NCBI GenBank assembly: GCA_964438025.1
Contig: CAYTIK010000035.1
Location: 1-7,255, forward strand
Length of the DNA stretch: 7,255 bases
From: GCA-002790615 sp964438025
GTDB lineage: Bacteria > Patescibacteriota > Minisyncoccia > Moranbacterales > UBA2206
Direction: 5' to 3'
Numbering within the stretch: position 1 is the first letter of the stretch; every line of letters starts with the position of its first letter. The notes under the pieces were generated by a model that had not been told where the DNA came from, made no database searches, and saw nothing but the letters and a program-made list of their open reading frames with translations. The position numbers and the translations under genes were made by a program. Positions 4,698-7,255 of this stretch are shown piece by piece.

Positions 4698-7184
4698 TTA
4701 TTTCAAAACAATTTTTTTCTTAATAATGCTGGCGCTGATTTGATTATCTTTGACTTTTTCATAAACCAGCATTTCGGCAATGGGATTTTCCAACAATTCC
4801 TGGATATTTTTCCTAACCAAGCGTGCACCTTGATTTTTAGCCAAACTTTTTTCGCTGATAAACCTGACTAGTTGCGAATCATATTTTAAAAGAATGCCTT
4901 GTTTGGAAATCTGGCGGATTAATTTTTCCAATTCCAATTCGGTAATTTTTCCAATAGATTTTTTATCTAAAGCGTTAAAAACTAAAATATAATCCAAGCG
5001 ATTGAGCAGCTCCGGTTTCATTTTTTCTCGCAGTTCCTTTAAAACAGTTTCTTTTATTTGCTCGATTTTTTGGGCATTTTTAGCATTTTTTCTGGTATAA
5101 TTAAAGCCGATTTGTCCGGCGGCGCGAGTAAAATCCTCTGTGCCGATATTGGAAGTCATGATTACGATAGTATTTTTAAAACTGACCGACAAACCTTGCG
5201 CATCGGTTAAAATCCCATCTTCCAGGATTTGCAAAAGAATATTAAATACATCCGGATGGGCTTTTTCGATTTCATCAAAAAGGACTACGGCATAAGGATT
5301 TTTTCTGATTTTTTCCGTTAGATTGCCGCCCTCGCCATAACCGATATAACCGGCCGGAGAACCAATGAGCGAAGCAATACTGTGCCTTTCCATCAACTCA
5401 CTCATATCGATGCGGATCAGCGATTGCGCATCGCCGAAAAATTCTTGAGCCAAGACTTTGGCCGTCAATGTTTTCCCGACGCCAGTCGGTCCTAAAAAGA
5501 GAAAAGAGCCTAACGGTCGGTCGGGATTAGAAATCCCCGATTGAGAACGTAACAGCGCGTGTGCTAGTTTTTCGATAGCTTCTGTTTGTCCGATAATTTT
5601 ACTAGCGAGGGTTTTTTGAATATTTTTAATTTTTTGGCTCTTAGCTAAAGAAAGTTTTTCTTGCGGGATGCCGGAAATTTTAGACACCGTATCAATGATG
5701 TCGGCAGGAATTATTTGAGTAGCGTGTTTTTTTTCTGTTTGGAATTGTTGCTTTCGCAGGAGGCTTATTTTTTCATCTAAGAATTTTTCTTGTCCGCGCA
5801 ATTCGATAGCTTTTTCATAATTTTCCTGGGAAACCAAATTCTCTTTTTCCGAAAGCAGGGCATCTTTTTTTCTTTCTAATTCTTTAATTTCTCGGGTAAA
5901 ATCGGAAACTTTTTCCCGCGAACGGACGAAAGAAGCTGTTTCATCAACAATATCGATGGCTTTGTCGGGTAGAAAGCGATTTTGAATATATTGCACGCTC
6001 AAATCAACAGCTAATTTAATGGCTTCATCGGAGAGGGAAACATTGTGAAATTGTTCATAATTTTTTTTGATTCCCAGGAGAATTCTTTGAGATTCTTCGA
6101 GCGTCGGTTCTTTAATATAAATCGGCTGGAATCTTCTTTCGAGCGCCGCGTCTTTTTCAATATATTTTTTATATTCTCCTAAAGTGGTTGCTCCGATAAT
6201 CTGAATTTCCCCTCGAGAGAGAGCCGGTTTGAGAATATTAGCTAAATCCAAGCTGCCCGGCACATTGCCGGCGCCAATAATAGTGTGGATTTCGTCGATA
6301 AAAATTATAATGTGGCGATTGGCGGAAGCTTCCTTGATGATTTCTTTGAGCCGAGCTTCAAATTCTCCCCGAAAATTAGTGCCGGCAATTAATTGGGCGA
6401 CATCCAGATTCATCAGAGTTTTTCCAAACAAAGAATCTGGAACTGAACCGCTATTGATAAGCTGGGCCAAGCCGGAAACTAAAGCTGTTTTGCCTACGCC
6501 CGGTTCTCCAATTAAAAGAGGATTGTTTTTGTTCTTTCTTCCCAGGATATTGATTATCCTTTCCAATTCTTTTTTCCGGCCGATGGTAATTTCATTCTTT
6601 TTTTGAGTTTCTTCATTGATATTGAAACAAAATTTTTCTATGAAAGGAATCCGAGCAGATTTGGTGTTCGTTTTTTTGCTTAAATTAAGCTCTGGGAGAT
6701 TGAATAATTTTGCGATTTGAGCCAGTTGATTATCTTCCAGAAAAGATTTGGCAGAAAAAGGCGGGTGGAAAGACAGTATTATTTTTCGAATAAAGGGGTC
6801 CGGAGCCTCTAACAAAGCTTGCGCCAAGTGTTCAGTTCCGACATAAGGGTAATTAAAATTTTTGGCGATAGCATAAGCCCGGATAATGGCCTTTTTAATT
6901 TCTTCAGAAAGAATAGGGCAAGTATTTTTTTGCAGTTTTTTTTGCAGAAGATTTTCCCGGAAAATCCTTAAAAATTCGGATTTTTTTAAATCAATATCTC
7001 CCAAAATGTTTTTCCCCAAACTGCCTCTTTCTAGCATGATGGAGAAAAAAAGATGCAAGCTGAGGACTTGATCGTAGCCAAATTTTTGAGCAATAAGCCC
7101 AGCCCTGGAAAGAGAGTTTTTAGCATGGATAGTCAATTTTTGCAGGGAAGGCTGTTTTTTCAACCAATCTTTTTCGCTGCTCAT
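4698..7184 (-). CDS. clpC: ClpC-type AAA+ unfoldase, ATPase partner of ClpP
   Basis: A full-length, 828-residue Hsp100 ATPase that unfolds proteins and feeds them to ClpP in the cytoplasm. Numbering from ATG 7184, there is a double Clp N-domain (about 13-130, including YVGTEHLAQALLE). The first ATPase domain has Walker A GEPGVGKT (226-233), Walker B IIIFIDE (292-298), GATT sensor (331-334) and ERRF arginine fingers (349-352). A short middle domain with a UVR-like NYEKAIELR (455-463) marks ClpC rather than ClpB. The second ATPase domain has GPTGVGKT (565-572), VVLFDE (633-638), MTSN (676-679), NRLD and a GAR sensor 2 (786-788). The IGF tripeptide (692-694) is the ClpP-docking loop. The frame runs upstream to a TTG at 7250, but that TTG is the first half of a TTGACA promoter box, so the ATG is preferred. 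No Shine-Dalgarno is visible. No ctsR, mcsA/B or clpP is in the window. Confidence 0.95.
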   Translation of the reverse strand: MSSEKDWLKKQPSLQKLTIHAKNSLSRAGLIAQKFGYDQVLSLHLFFSIMLERGSLGKNILGDIDLKKSEFLRIFRENLLQKKLQKNTCPILSEEIKKAIIRAYAIAKNFNYPYVGTEHLAQALLEAPDPFIRKIILSFHPPFSAKSFLEDNQLAQIAKLFNLPELNLSKKTNTKSARIPFIEKFCFNINEETQKKNEITIGRKKELERIINILGRKNKNNPLLIGEPGVGKTALVSGLAQLINSGSVPDSLFGKTLMNLDVAQLIAGTNFRGEFEARLKEIIKEASANRHIIIFIDEIHTIIGAGNVPGSLDLANILKPALSRGEIQIIGATTLGEYKKYIEKDAALERRFQPIYIKEPTLEESQRILLGIKKNYEQFHNVSLSDEAIKLAVDLSVQYIQNRFLPDKAIDIVDETASFVRSREKVSDFTREIKELERKKDALLSEKENLVSQENYEKAIELRGQEKFLDEKISLLRKQQFQTEKKHATQIIPADIIDTVSKISGIPQEKLSLAKSQKIKNIQKTLASKIIGQTEAIEKLAHALLRSQSGISNPDRPLGSFLFLGPTGVGKTLTAKVLAQEFFGDAQSLIRIDMSELMERHSIASLIGSPAGYIGYGEGGNLTEKIRKNPYAVVLFDEIEKAHPDVFNILLQILEDGILTDAQGLSVSFKNTIVIMTSNIGTEDFTRAAGQIGFNYTRKNAKNAQKIEQIKETVLKELREKMKPELLNRLDYILVFNALDKKSIGKITELELEKLIRQISKQGILLKYDSQLVRFISEKSLAKNQGARLVRKNIQELLENPIAEMLVYEKVKDNQISASIIKKKIVLK

Positions 7185-7216
7185 AAAAATAATAAAATTA
7201 TTCGAACTGCTGCTTA

Positions 7217-7250
7217 AGTATAGTTTATTTTTAAAAAACCAAGCTGTCAA
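7217..7250 (-). promoter_or_regulatory. Probable clpC promoter
   Basis: The minus strand has a perfect TTGACA (7250-7245), a 17-bp spacer and TAAACT (7227-7222). An alternative TATACT (7222-7217) is closer to consensus but 22 bp away. Transcription would start near 7210-7215, about 30 bases before the ATG at 7184. I see no CIRCE or obvious CtsR operator, although only 71 bases upstream of the start codon are in the window. Confidence 0.6.
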
Positions 7251-7255
7251 ACTAA

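Noticed and set aside
7185..7250. TTG at 7250 as the start of clpC
   Set aside because: The TTG is part of a perfect TTGACA promoter box, and the 22 added residues do not resemble a Clp N-domain. ATG 7184 comes 12 residues before the conserved N-domain helix.
1..7255. CRISPR arrays, insertion sequences, tRNA or rRNA genes
   Set aside because: I saw no regularly spaced repeats, no transposase-like protein, and no cloverleaf or rRNA-like segments. The gaps between genes are all under 200 bases and are accounted for by promoters, terminators and palindromes.

Overview
The window looks like chromosomal DNA of a small-genome, fermentative anaerobic bacterium. My best guess is a member of the Candidate Phyla Radiation (Patescibacteria). 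That guess is an inference from compact single-copy genes, moderately AT-rich DNA, a pared-down hydrogenase, few Shine-Dalgarno sites in front of the conserved genes and almost exclusive use of TAA stops. No rRNA, marker gene or taxon-specific signature settles it.

Layout. (1) 1-167, plus strand: the last 54 codons of a malic enzyme, followed by a perfect 22-bp palindrome and a probable terminator. (2) 336-599, minus strand: an 87-residue protein I do not recognise, with a strong Shine-Dalgarno and its own branched terminator. (3) 731-3442, plus strand: a hydrogenase operon. It has a short NuoF-like flavin subunit, interrupted by an in-frame UGA where the family has a conserved glycine, then a complete [FeFe] hydrogenase catalytic subunit of the 2Fe-2S / His-Cys 4Fe-4S / 2x4Fe-4S / H-cluster type. 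The promoter places the start point at or next to the first ATG, so the operon mRNA should be leaderless. (4) 3452-3484: a bidirectional terminator between convergent genes. (5) 3483-3791, minus: a charged 102-residue protein of unknown function with a strong Shine-Dalgarno. (6) 3863-4618, minus: a ComF-type phosphoribosyltransferase with an eight-cysteine N-terminal zinc-binding region. (7) 4657-4690: a perfect 34-bp palindrome. (8) 4698-7184, minus: a full ClpC ATPase with a ClpP-docking loop and its own promoter at the window's right end.

How the genes fit together. Malic enzyme yields pyruvate and NAD(P)H. The NuoF-like subunit plus the [FeFe] hydrogenase would reoxidise NADH by making H2, or run in reverse. 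No NuoE/HydC-like thioredoxin-fold subunit and no HydE/F/G maturases are present here, so the enzyme is either an unusually small two-subunit version or depends on genes elsewhere. ClpC (protein quality control) and ComF (DNA uptake or a related phosphoribosyltransferase role) form an unrelated minus-strand block.

The points most worth a second look are the UGA in the NuoF-like gene, the leaderless hydrogenase promoter, the two loopless perfect palindromes, and the fact that only the two unrecognised small genes carry strong Shine-Dalgarno sites.
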